Shown here piece by piece: positions 36,301 through 47,300 of a stretch of 64,000 nucleotides of DNA. Where the stretch lies: assembly GCF_000003855.2 (NCBI RefSeq), contig NW_003101673.1, positions 761,997 to 825,996 on the forward strand, written 5' to 3'. Below the pieces are notes generated by a model that searched no databases, was not told the origin of the DNA, and saw only the letters and a list, made by a program, of their open reading frames with translations. The translations under genes and the position numbers were made by a program. The number at the start of each line of letters is the position of its first letter. Position 1 is the stretch's first letter. The DNA comes from Blastomyces gilchristii SLH14081 (lineage: Eukaryota > Ascomycota > Eurotiomycetes > Onygenales > Ajellomycetaceae).

Positions 36301-37967
36301 CGGAAAAGAAGCCCACTCCGCCGCCGACCGCCGCCCCGAAACCCGCTTTCTCATTCTCAGAGACAATGGCTGATTTGAGCAAACCGAAGGAATTGGTGGC
36401 CAGCAAGCCGGCAGAAGATCTTCCTCCAGAAACAGAGGAAGAACGCAAGAAACGGCTTAGAAAAGAAGAGCGCCGTAAGCTTCGTGTCAGCTGGAAACCA
36501 GACGATGTTTTGACTGAAATACGTCTGTTCACTCATGATCCCGAGGAAGAAATTGGCCATGATGACAGCATGATTCGTGATGTTGCCGATGTAGGAGGCG
36601 AGGGAAGGACACTTAAACTTCATCGGGGGATGGATGATTTGGATGATGATGATGATGACGATGATCCGGAAGCTCGAGAAAAAACCTTCTATCCTTACAC
36701 TTCACCAATAGGTATAGATGATCGATCCCCTTTCGAGTCAAATATTGCGTATTTTTTTTCTTTTATTTTGCTTACTAACGTCACGATTAGAGATCGACTT
36801 CTCAGAGCTTGATCCTGAAGAGCGTCAGAGGAATTTCCTCAAGAGAGGGGGAATTCAGGAACCCGAGAGCCCCGAAAAGCTAGCTCAGGAGCAGCGTGAA
36901 GCCAAAACTCTAAGCGTCTTCTATACATCGCCAGCTGATATTCCGACGTCTCCTAAAGAACCACCTGCCCCTGATCCGGATGAAGCTTATGAGCCGGAAG
37001 TCCCTTTTGGCGAACCGGGAGATCGAACAAAGGTATATAAGCACATGTCAAAAATGTTTTCACGGTGCAGTCTTCTAACATTCTTAATTAAACAGGCGCG
37101 CTCAGTAAAGTACTTCGCAGCCCGAGCACCAACTCCACAGCAACCACCACCAACACAACCGCAACCACCCCAATCGGCTATGACACCGCAAAACTCCAAC
37201 GTGGACATTGCTTCTCTACTCAAACTCATCCAGCAAGCTCCCCAACCAGGACAACCTAAACAATCTCAGCCACTAAACCCTATATCCGACCTGGAGAAAA
37301 CCTTTGGCCACTTCCCCACAAGCGAAGGTCCGCCCACTGCTACTCCAATGCTGCAAATCCCTGAAGCTCCGCAGGCTACCCAACCCGGGGCGTTGCCAGG
37401 TAGCCTAGACATCCAAGCACTCCTTGCTATCATGAATGCGCAAGCACAGCTGCAACAAGGGTCTCCTGCTTTTCCTCCGTCCCAGGGCCAAGTGCCTTCA
37501 TCATCTCAGGCCCCGAATCTCGCCTCGATCCTTTCGCAGTTCCAAAATCCCGGCGCGACGGTGCAGGCACAAGCACAACAGCAGCCACCGTCTCAACTTG
37601 TGGGCTATAATCAGAATCAGCCGAAACAGCAGCATGGGTCCTATTATGAGGATGCGGATAGGAAGCGGATGCGCGAAGGTCATGGTCACGGGCATAAAAA
37701 GATTGGTGGATATAACGATTATGACGACGGCGGCCACGGGCACGGGCATGGTCACGGACATGGCAACAAGCGGCCTAGGATGAATGGAGACTTCAAGCAC
37801 AAGAAACATGTAAGCTGCCTTGGCCCTTTTAAATTTTAGGTTTCCTTAACTAATGGGCCATTCACTCGATATAGCCTAAAGCAGGCCTCGTTCCTTGCAG
37901 GTACTGGAAGGAAGGCAAATGTCTTAAAGGCGACGATTGTACATTCCGCCATGACCCTCTCGATTGA
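33371..37967 (+). CDS. PNUTS/Ppn1-like PP1-targeting protein (TFIIS-N, RVxF, CCCH finger)
   Basis: The model gives 1177 residues from ten exons: 33371-33967, 34020-34198, 34259-34374, 34448-34949, 35499-35601, 35670-36238, 36293-36711, 36791-37032, 37096-37809 and 37875-37967. Order of parts: a Gln/Pro-rich N-terminus; a basic Lys-rich segment; a helical domain (about 370-570) matching TFIIS N-terminal/LW domains; an Ala/Thr/Pro-rich linker; a PP1-docking RVxF motif RVSW (753-756) in KLRVSWKPDDVLTEIRLF, which mirrors the vertebrate PNUTS docking block; a Pro/Gln-rich region; a Gly-His repeat; and a terminal CCCH finger (C-x7-C-x5-C-x3-H from Cys1155). This is the order in PNUTS and fission-yeast Ppn1, which bring PP1 to Pol II 3'-end machinery. 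Intron 4 is 549 bases, ten times its neighbours. Orthology is inferred from architecture. Confidence 0.85.
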
Positions 37968-39961
37968 ACATTGAGCAATACTTGCTTGTTGTCCCTGCAA
38001 CCGCCGCTTCGCCGTTTGCGTAAGAACGCTTTTGTCAAGTACCATCTGTCTGGAAATGTTTCTCAAATATACGAAACCGTTACGACGACGCCGCCATTTT
38101 CCGTGCACTGACATATTATATCTTCTCCCCCAGAGCGGTGACGACTATCCTAACGTGATGCTTGCTATTTGTCGCCTACCCGCTCAACCTAACTAATATG
38201 CTACATTTTTTAATCCCCCGTTGTATCCCTCGCATTCGCAAACTTGATTTGGAGTTTTTTTGTTTTGCTTGTCTTTTTTATCCGTTTATGCCTAAGATCA
38301 CAATACCCAACATTCCTCATCCTCTACGTCCTGCTTGTACCATATGATTCTCGCCCCTACACTGCACGCCTCAGTTTCTCCAACCTTGGTCTACGTTTGT
38401 GTATGCTGGACACCATATAACTTACAATTATACCATGCTTTGTACAATCCCCCTCCCCCGCATCGGTCCATCGCCAAACACACGGTCTTCTCTCTATTCC
38501 ACATTTCTATTAACATCCTCGTTGGCGAATACAGGTTTCATGTTCCTTTTCTTTGCTGTAATGCTTGATATATATATTTTTTACTGCTCTTTTTATAACT
38601 GTTTTTGTTTGGATTTTGTTCGACATGCCTGCGCTCTGTATAATTACTAGATCAAGATAATTAAACTCATTGCATAATCCAAGCAGAGAAGAGTTTCATT
38701 CACTCTTAGTTCATTCAACTACCCTGGTAAACTTTTCGGCGTGCCGACGCGGGTTGATTTTGCTGACTATGTAACTTTTAAAAAGTAACGCCTGGATAAC
38801 TTCAATTTCTCCTAAATCACCACTGAAATAGGAGAGGAATGCTAGGCTTCTTTCTGCTATTCAAATTTCAATAGTTTTTCTTGTAGTTTTCTCTCCAGTT
38901 ACAAAGAAATCCTCAAGGAGACTAAAAATGAACGTAGTAAAAGATCCAGTAAATAAGTAAAAGAAATTATTAACTGCCTAGTAAGCAAGCTTGGGGAGAT
39001 AAAAAAGAGCTAACCTGCATCTTTAAATTGAGATTCTTCCATGTCATTGTGATTATTGAGGGGAAAGAATAACAATTAGAAAGACAAACATAAACATCAA
39101 ACCTAGAAATATTAAACAAGGCAAAAGAACAAAGACATGAAAATAAGATGAGAACTATGGCCATGTCGAAAGGCGAAGCGTAAGGGAAATGTCAAATGAA
39201 TGCCATACCCATTGTCAAGATTTGGGATGAGCATTGGGTGAGGTAGTTACGGATGGGATGGGACTTTTCATTTAGGTGTCGTAAAGGGATGAGATCCGCA
39301 TGCACCCATATCGCACAGTAAAGGAAAGAAAATAGGATAGGAAAAAATGAAGAGGAAAAGGGATTGAATGATTGCCCTGATGAAAGTTAAAACGCCTCAA
39401 CCAACGCCACCCGATAAGAAGGTCGATGGATATACCCCCCTTTCCATCCGCGATTAACATTTAGTCATAATAAAGGTCATTCCGCCGTAGAATACGACAT
39501 CCGCATGCACCTGAAACCCTAGTTGCGCCATATCATTGTTGGCTTAATTTTGTGCTGGGTTTGAGTTGAATAGAAGTGAATATTTAGTAAGTTAACCATA
39601 TTGTCAGCTAGCTTATTCGTATCGTATCATAGTATGGCATGGTACCGAGTCCAGCAGGCAAGGTATAGGTCAGTAAAATTCTCTCGTCTTCTTCCTAAGA
39701 TCGAACAAGAAGGCAATCAAAATGACAGAGCCGAACCGAAGATCGTTTCGCTACCGGGGGGTGCAGGGAGCTTAAATCATCTGCGAAACGCAGTCTTCCC
39801 TACCCTTCAGTGATTTTTGAATATTAACCCCCGCTCAAAAATGAGAAACGTAATGGGCAAGATGAAAATTTTAGAAAGAAAAAAGAAAGGAAAGGGAAAA
39901 AGGAATGAGCAGGAACAAAATTCTGACCCCTAGACAACCACGGCCAAAATAAAATCCTGAA
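37968..39961. other. Convergent intergenic region, no gene seen
   Basis: Two kilobases of 3' sequence between the PNUTS-like gene and the FHA gene. It is pyrimidine-rich on the plus strand up to about 38650, then AT-rich. Short open frames are random-looking. An unannotated 3' UTR or non-coding RNA cannot be excluded from sequence alone. Confidence 0.55.
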
Positions 39962-42764
39962 TTAGTTAAAGAAATCCGGCGGGAGCGACGCCAACGCAGC
40001 AACAACACCAATTCCACCAACTGCAGCACCCAACAACGCGCTGGCGGCGTAGCGGGCAAAACTAGTCTTGGCCTCTGCGCCGCGTGGAACGTCTGGTGTC
40101 TCTACTTTGATCTTCTTCGCCCGCGGTGGGGGATGTGCTGATTCATTTGTTCTTGCACTGGAGAAGGACGGCCCTCCGAGATCCTGGGAGTCGATTTTGG
40201 TTGTTGAGTTGGTTGTTGAGTTGGATGTTGAGAGTTGGGATGTGACGTCTGGAGATATGACAAGGTCTCGCGGCTGGGCGTCCGGGAAGCTGGCATCTTC
40301 ATTATCGTCGCAACCGTCACCACTGTAGAAATCGTTAATGCTTTTGAATGATTCTGCTAGCATGGGTTCTGGATTTAATTTGTTCGCTTTGCGTTTTAGT
40401 GGGTTCGTTGGTGGGTTAAGCTCGGTGACCTTCTTGTGCCCATCGATGATGTTGGCGATTGGGATAGAGGTCGTTGTTTTCCGATTCTTTGGCATGGTAT
40501 TGGCATATTTAGGCTGTGGCGGATGGCTTGATCCATCACCCGCGGTCTGACAAGCGTGTTGCCGCTGAGGTTGCGATTCGGGGGCGTACTGGAGTTGATG
40601 AGATGAGTTGGGGTACGCCGCCGCGGGAAACGGTACATGCACACGAGTGGGCGAGAAAGGCGAGCCGAAGCGGTATAGATCCCTGGTGTTCTCAGCCAGG
40701 CCATGGTCGCGTACACTATCCAAAGAATAAGTGACTGAGTATATGTTAGCAAGGAGGGATGGAGCAACCCACCAATCGGAATCATCTAGACAATTGTTAT
40801 CTTCCTCGTTTGAAGCGGTAAATGGACCGTCTGAATACGGCAGCCGTAAGGGTGGAAGATGGGGGAACAAGTAGTCACTGGTGGTCGAAGGCACTAGCCC
40901 GTCGAATAATTCTGCAGGCGATTCTAGTCCAACGGATCCGGGGTTTCCGAATGGGCGATGGCTTTTGTTAGAAGCTGGGATCCATCGGCCAGAGGGATTG
41001 TCCTCAGAGAAAGAATAATATGAATCGCCCATGGCCGGTCTAGCAAGTGCCTTGTCGGAAGGGCTGGCTGCTCTGTTTGGGCCCAGAGCAAGATTGCGGT
41101 CCCTATGTCGACTTGATTCGGCCTGGCTTGGCTTATAGTCCAAACCTGAGGGATTTGGAGTATTCATTTGTTCCTCAGGCATACTTGAGCTCGTAATCGC
41201 ACGGTATCTGTTATCATCGCAATCACCGGGCTTGGGAAAATTTTGAGTAGTAGTCACGGGCCGGGGGTATTCAGGTTGACTCGTCGTATCGGCTAGTTGG
41301 GAGGGCCGATCGAGCTTCTCAGACATAGCACACGTTGCATGTAGGTTTTTAAAAGATTCTGCAGAATTCAAAATGCCGGTTTCAGTTGTGTTGCCGGTAT
41401 TTTCGTTGGCTCTGGTGTTGTCGTTCTGAGGCAAGCCAGAATCAGGGTTGTACTTGGCTTTAGTCCCAATTTCAAGTCTTTCTCCCATAGTATTGGAGCT
41501 AGGGTAGAGGTCCTCCTGCGAAACTTGGCTATGTTCGTCTTCTGACTCTGCGTCATATATGTTGTCATTTTTAATAAGGGTCGGCAGCGCCGTCTTGACA
41601 TCGTTGTAGCTGTCGGATGCTAAATCAATAGGACGCTGCGACACTTGATTTTCCGTAACTTCACTTTGTGCCACAGCAACGGAACTATAGGGGGGTTTGC
41701 TGGCTGGGGAACACTCAGAACTGACATCCTGCTCGGATCTCGGTATATCATCCTCCTTTTCCCCGGATCTACTAGGCATGGAAGATGGTGGAGAAGACTT
41801 TTCTTGTTGCTCGCCATCGTTATTTGACGAGTGAATTGATATCACATCGGAATCAGCGGAGACTGAAGGCTCGTGGGGTAAAGGCTCAATATCAAATCGT
41901 TTGACAAATATAGCTTCAGCTTGCGGGTCATCGAAGTCCTTATCTTCGTCGTCATCGTCCTCAGGCACGACGAAGGTATTGACTGAGTGACGCTTGCTGG
42001 GCTTTGGAGGGTCCACCGGGGCAGGTTTCCTAGAAGAAAGGATAGTTGGTAACTGTAATAGTGAACAAATGGGAAAGTGCATGGGAAAAAAAAGACATAC
42101 ACTTCCTTGATCCATGATAGGGTGAGACGAACTTCGAGGGGCTCAAAAGTCTCTGTAAGAAGATGAATGCATTAGATGTGTCGAGGGAGCTTTTTAGATG
42201 TAATAGGGAGAGAGGAACCACAGACCTGAGCCGCGAGTAACCTTTGTTCCGAATGTCAAGACATCGAGATTCCCCAAAAGCGCCTTTTCATTGTTGATAA
42301 GTTTGTTACCGTTCAGCCAAGTACCATGCATAGATTCGGTATCGGAGACGGATACTTGCTATGTTTCCAGACCAACCAGATTAGACCTCATGTAATGACG
42401 ACATCCCGAGGTATACATATGTATACATGGAAAAGCGAGAGAGTGTTACCTTTTTTTGCAGACATGCAGTGATTACGGCATGGCTGCGCGACATGACCCG
42501 GGAGTCGAAAAAGGCATTATCGCGAGCCGGATTGAGGTCCTTGGTTGGCACTCTAGAGGAGCGGCCGATGACGATCTCATCTTTCTCGGAAGAGATAGTC
42601 AGGACACGGTTCTCGATGGGGTCTTTGAAGTTGATTGGACTGATGGTCACGACAACTATGATGAATGAGATCAGTTAGTGTCAGTATGTAGGTAGTCGAG
42701 AATAGAGGGGTCGAAGAGACAAGGAGTCAGTCACACGATAGTACATACGCTTGTTGCGCTCCAT
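39962..42764 (-). CDS. FHA-domain protein with C-terminal membrane anchor
   Basis: The model gives 805 residues from exons 42764-42749, 42655-42450, 42358-42226, 42152-42101, 42029-40773 and 40715-39962. The last intron (57 bases, branch site gctaac) is stop-free and in frame; if retained the protein is 824 residues. Residues about 8-130 form an FHA phosphothreonine-binding domain: IVIGRSSRV, FFDSRVMSRSHAVI and DTESMHGTWLNGNKL carry the Gly-Arg, Ser-Arg-x-His and Gly-x-x-x-Asn positions. A long acidic, Ser-rich disordered region follows, with nuclear-localisation-like patches (PLKRKANKL, RAKKIKVET). The chain ends with one hydrophobic segment (YAASALLGAAVGGIGVVAAL) and a short tail. The layout recalls SLMAP/Far10-type tail-anchored FHA proteins, but no coiled coil is evident and basic patches point to the nuclear envelope. 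Family assignment is open. Confidence 0.8.
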
Positions 42765-43640
42765 GATAACCTGTTTACATTAGATAGGACAATAGCCCTT
42801 CGCAAGGGATAGAGGAGAGTAATTGGAAATATTTTTGTCGGAGAGAGGCTGCGGGAGAGCAGGTGAGGAATGGCTTTCAAATCGGAGCTGTGGTTGCTGT
42901 AGCGGTCACGACAAGTAACACGAGTTAGTAGTCTTGAAGCTTTAGACAGTGTTCAGCTTTCGCTCTGTAGGCAATATACGACGAACTTGAATCTCTGTGT
43001 GTATTGAGAAAAGGCAACAAGCGATGAGATCTTGCTTTGCTTTCTTTTGTTCTTCCCTTCCGTGGTATTCTCGGATAGAAGACGAATCTGGGTTTTGGAC
43101 CTTGCTTTACTTTATTCGTTTGGCAAATGATATCTTAATTTTCGAGAAAGCTAGCCGATTAGAGAATGAGTATGGAAATGTGATACGGTTTCTGGAAAAG
43201 TGAAAGAGTCACTGCTTTCACTCTAATTGTTATAGAGGCGGAAGCAAGAGGAGCTCCGGGAGAATAGTCAGGCTCATATACTGTTCTGAAAAACCTGATA
43301 CGAAAGGAATGGGTAGTGGGTAGTCCGTTCCGTGGTTGTAATTGCAAGTGTATGTGTTGGTGACAGAGACGGTAGAAGGGCCGGAGGGGAATCCAGCAGG
43401 AATGAAAGGTGGGGAAGCGGGCAGGAATGGGGGAGATAAAAGCAAATGCCAGCGGTCAACAGTGACAGATTGGAATAGGGGTTGAACGGGATGGACGGGA
43501 TGGGAAGATGAAGAGATGAAGCGGTGGGAGAGGTTGAGCTTAAGATGGTGTTAAGGGGAGGTTGAGATGGAGGTTGAGATGAAGTCGAGATAAAGTCGAG
43601 ATGAAGTCGTCAACGACGGGTGGAGGCTCGAGCCGGCATA
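42765..43640. other. Upstream region of the FHA gene, last GC-balanced sequence
   Basis: Presumed promoter and leader of the FHA gene. From about 43,480 the plus strand becomes purine-rich, with imperfect repeats of GAGGTTGAGATG and AAGTCGAGAT words up to about 43,610. No gene recognised. The compositional change to the AT-rich half begins just after this stretch. Confidence 0.6.
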
Positions 43641-44406
43641 CGCGGCGTCAGGTGAACTATTGTGGCGGACATATTGTGGCGGACATATTACTTGCGAAAA
43701 CAGAATTTTCCCAGCGCCCCCTGAAAATTAGTAGCAAAACACCACCAAAAAATCAAAATATCCATGTTTCTCTAGAATCATTCAATATCATCCAATATGC
43801 ATCTTTTTCAATCAAATATCATTCAAATATGCGTCTTTCTTACCTTTATCATCAAATCCACATATATCAATCAATTCTTTTTTCAATATGTCTTACAAGT
43901 TACAACAACCTGCTGTCCTGCTGCTTTGCAAGCCTGTACAAAGACTTCTACTCTGCACCTCAGTCTCCTCAAACTACCTGTTCCAGAAGTTCCGGATAAT
44001 GGAGAGGATCTGGTCAATGATGAGATGGAGAAGCAGATGAATGAGAAGAATATAGAGACTCAGTCTGAGAATTCTATATCTGTGAATCTCTACCTCTGAA
44101 TCTGATATCTCATACAGATTGTATGAACAGGTGATTATCAATGAGATAAAGAATAAGAGAGATGATAAAATGATTAATAAGTAGAAAGAAGAAGAAGAAT
44201 TAGAAGAATAAATTTATAATTTCTACAATCAATTCTTCTATACAGATCTCTCAAATGTCAGTGATTATATTCTCTTCTTCAGCTCTGACAGCTTCAACTT
44301 CATTCAATATGACATTCTCAAGTGAGATAATCAATGTGATGATGATGAAATATATGATGAAAGAAATAGAAGAACTGAATTCATAATCTCATTATTATTC
44401 ACATCT
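43641..44406. other. Boundary segment into the AT-rich transposon half
   Basis: It starts with two adjacent copies of the 14-base word TATTGTGGCGGACA (about 43658-43685). AT content then rises while some CC and CG remain up to about 44,020, beyond which they are rare. The first part could be the end of a DNA transposon, but no second terminal repeat or transposase is visible. A short plus-strand frame (about 43797-44099) has no recognisable motif. Confidence 0.45.
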
Positions 44407-45686
44407 AGATCTGCTGTTGAATCTTTTATCAAATTCATCATTGAATCTTTCATTGAATACACTGTTGAAATCTTCCATCGAATCCACCGTTGAATCTTTC
44501 ATCAAATACACTGTTGAAATCTTCCATTGAATACACTGTTGAAATCTTTCATCAAATTCATCATTGAATCTTTCATTGAATACACTGTTGAAATCTTCCA
44601 TCGAATCCACCGTTGAATCTTTCATCAAATACACTGTTGAAATCTTCCATTGAATACACTGTTGAAATCTTTCATCGAATTCACCGTTGAATCTTTCATT
44701 GAATACACTGTTGAAATCTTCCATCAAATACACTGTTGAAATCTTCCATCGAATCCGCTGTTGAATCTTCCATCGAATCCACTGTTGAAATCTTCCATTG
44801 AATACACTGTTGAAATCTTTCATCAAATTCATCATTGAATCTTTCATTGAATACACTGTTGAAATCTTCCATCGAATCCACCGTTGAATCTTTCATCAAA
44901 TACACTGTTGAAATCTTCCATCGAATACACTGTTGAAATCTTCCATCGAATCCGCTGTTGAATCTTCCATCGAATCCGCCGTTGAATCTTCCATCGAATA
45001 CACTGTTGAAATCTTCCATCGAATCCACCGTTGAATCTTCCATCGAATACACTGTTGAAATCTTTCATCAAATTCATCATTGAATCTTTCATTGAATACA
45101 CTGTTGAAATCTTCCATTGAATCCACCGTTGAATCTTTCATCAAATACACTGTTGAAATCTTCCATCGAATACACTGTTGAAATCTTCCATCGAATCCGC
45201 TGTTGAATCTTCCATCGAATCCGCTGTTGAATCTTCCATCGAATCCACTGTTGAAATCTTCCATCGAATCCACTGTTGAAATCTTCCATTGAATACACTG
45301 TTGAAATCTTTCATCAAATTCATCATTGAATCTTTCATTGAATACACTGTTGAAATCTTCCATCGAATCCACCGTTGAATCTTTCATCAAATACACTGTT
45401 GAAATCTTCCATCGAATACACTGTTGAAATCTTCCATCGAATCCGCTGTTGAATCTTCCATCGAATCCGCCGTTGAATCTTCCATCGAATACACTGTTGA
45501 AATCTTCCATCGAATCCACCGTTGAATCTTCCATCGAATACACTGTTGAAATCTTCCATTGAATACACTGTTGAAATCTTCCATCGAATCCGCTGTTGAA
45601 TCTTCCATCGAATCCACTGTTGAAATCTTCCATCGAATACACTGTTGAAATCTTCCATCGAATCCGCCGTTGAATCTTCCATCGAA
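44407..45686. repeat. Minisatellite of 24/25-base units with a 246-base higher-order period
   Basis: About 52 head-to-tail units. Two length classes alternate irregularly: a 24-base unit (TTGAATCTTCCATCGAAT plus 6 bases) and a 25-base unit with an extra A (TTGAAATCTTCCATCGAAT plus 6). A marker variant (AAATTCATCATTG) recurs at 44431, 44554, 44825, 45070 and 45316, with spacings of 123, 271, 245 and 246, which equal 5, 11, 10 and 10 units. The array therefore grew by multi-unit duplication. On the minus strand the common units are free of stop codons in all three frames, so long open frames cross it, but the 25-base units shift the frame and no protein is implied. A decayed outlier lies at about 46198-46260. 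Confidence 0.95.
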
Positions 45687-46633
45687 TTAGACTGACCGTG
45701 TGACCGTGTCTGGGACCAGGACCAGATTTTTTGATAGTCTCATTACCAATTCGACTGATCCCATTACACAGTTTTAACATTAGATAGTAGTCTCATACAG
45801 TCTCAGTGAAACTTACTGTCTACTCTTATCACATTTTTCAAATGAGATCATGATTTCTACTTCTCAATTTAAATTATTTTTATTGCTTTAAATGACTTTA
45901 AATCTTATTTAAGTGTTATCAAAAAGTGTTACTTTTTAAAAAATTAAAAATAGTCTAAAAAAAACCTTAAAATGTCTAAAAATAGTAACTTTATGCCAAG
46001 AATGAAACTAAATGAGATTAAATGAGATCACTTTCTCATTTTTTTCAAGTTATGATTTCATTTTAAGATCTGATATATAGTCACTTTGCATGTTTTTTTA
46101 ATAGCTAGTCTTAGCAGAATTCATGCTAAGAAATGTATGAGATCAGATTAAATAAGATTAAATATGAAATTCATAATCTTAGCAGTCAGTCTACATTAAA
46201 TACACTGTTGAAATCTTTTATTAAATTCATCATTGAATCTTTCATTGAATTCACTGTTTCATCTTCAATTCAAAGCAGTTTAATATCTCAATTTGATAAA
46301 TACTTCAATTGATTGACAAGGGAACAGTTACTTCATATGAATATTGATAAGAGTATATTTCAAATTATAAGAGATAAGTTAAAAAGTTCATTATAACAGA
46401 TAAAATTGCAGAAATTCAAATCATCTTTATTCACTATTTATAGTGATAAGAATAGATCTTATACTACTTTCACTTCTAAATTTATATTATAATGAATTAT
46501 GATCTGAATCTTTCTAATTATTATAATATTATTTTATATAAGTAGATCTGAAATATTCTTTTATATCTTTTTCTCTTATAAAGTTCTCAACTATATGATA
46601 TAAAAAAGCTTTAAAATCTCTATTAAACTGTAA
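45687..46633. other. AT-rich flank of the minisatellite
   Basis: AT-rich sequence with almost no CpG. It includes a short decayed minisatellite remnant at about 46198-46260. No coding capacity recognised. Confidence 0.6.
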
Positions 46634-47300
46634 TGTGACGGAACTGAAGTAGTGGCTAGTCAGCGGTGTTATGTAGAGATAGTTATTGAGAAGCTGTATA
46701 AGTGAGCTTAACTATCTTGCTTGAATAGCAAGCTTATAGACTACAGAGTTATTGTGAGAATATCACAGATATAATACTTAGTATACTAAGAAGATTGTAT
46801 GAGAAATGCAGTAACTCTTGTATATATTTCAATAGAAGAAAAAATGAATCACTGACTTCTTAATAAGAAGTCAGCATCTAGCTATTCTATATAGATAATA
46901 AGTGAATACTCTTCTCTCATTTCATGAGTAAGAATAGCTGAAGTGATATCTCAGTAGTATCTTACTATTAAGAAAGAGTAATCTGCTGATCTTATATAGA
47001 AGTGAGATTCTTATATTTATTAATCAGATCTTTCTATAATATATCTGAATAATATTATAGAGTAATTGAAAACTGATTCAGATAGAATGAAATTATTCAC
47101 ATGAAAGTAATAAGTTATGTGAAACTGTAACAGAGTCTTGATATAACTGAGAGTATAATAATATTCTTCTCTTTAAAAGCATAGTTCTGATGCTCTTAAG
47201 ATTACTGAATTAGAAGTTATCTTTATTATATAGTAATAGTTATTAACTGATTAATAGCACATATACTATATATAATACAAAGAAATAGATAAGTTTTTCT
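46634..47300. repeat. Possible LTR or LTR remnant
   Basis: The segment starts with TGTGACGGAACTG, a common LTR-type start, and its first 40 bases keep CpG and GG that the surroundings lack. A purine run on the minus strand near 47315-47330 could be the polypurine tract of the minus-strand Ty3 element. No second copy was found in the window, so the right boundary and the LTR call are weak. Confidence 0.3.

Noticed and set aside
36987..37229. Antisense frames over the PNUTS-like, RPC1, SLY1 and AlkB genes
   Set aside because: They are shadows of real coding frames with no domain content of their own.
1..43640. tRNA or rRNA genes
   Set aside because: I looked for T-loop words (GGTTCGA-type) outside coding exons and found none with a matching acceptor and anticodon arm; a tRNAscan run would settle it.
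44407..45686. CRISPR-like array
   Set aside because: Units are contiguous with no spacers, and the genome is eukaryotic.
44395..45780. Long open frames across the minisatellite as a repetitive protein gene
   Set aside because: Units of 24 and 25 bases shift the frame at random and every frame is open, so the open reading is a by-product of unit composition.
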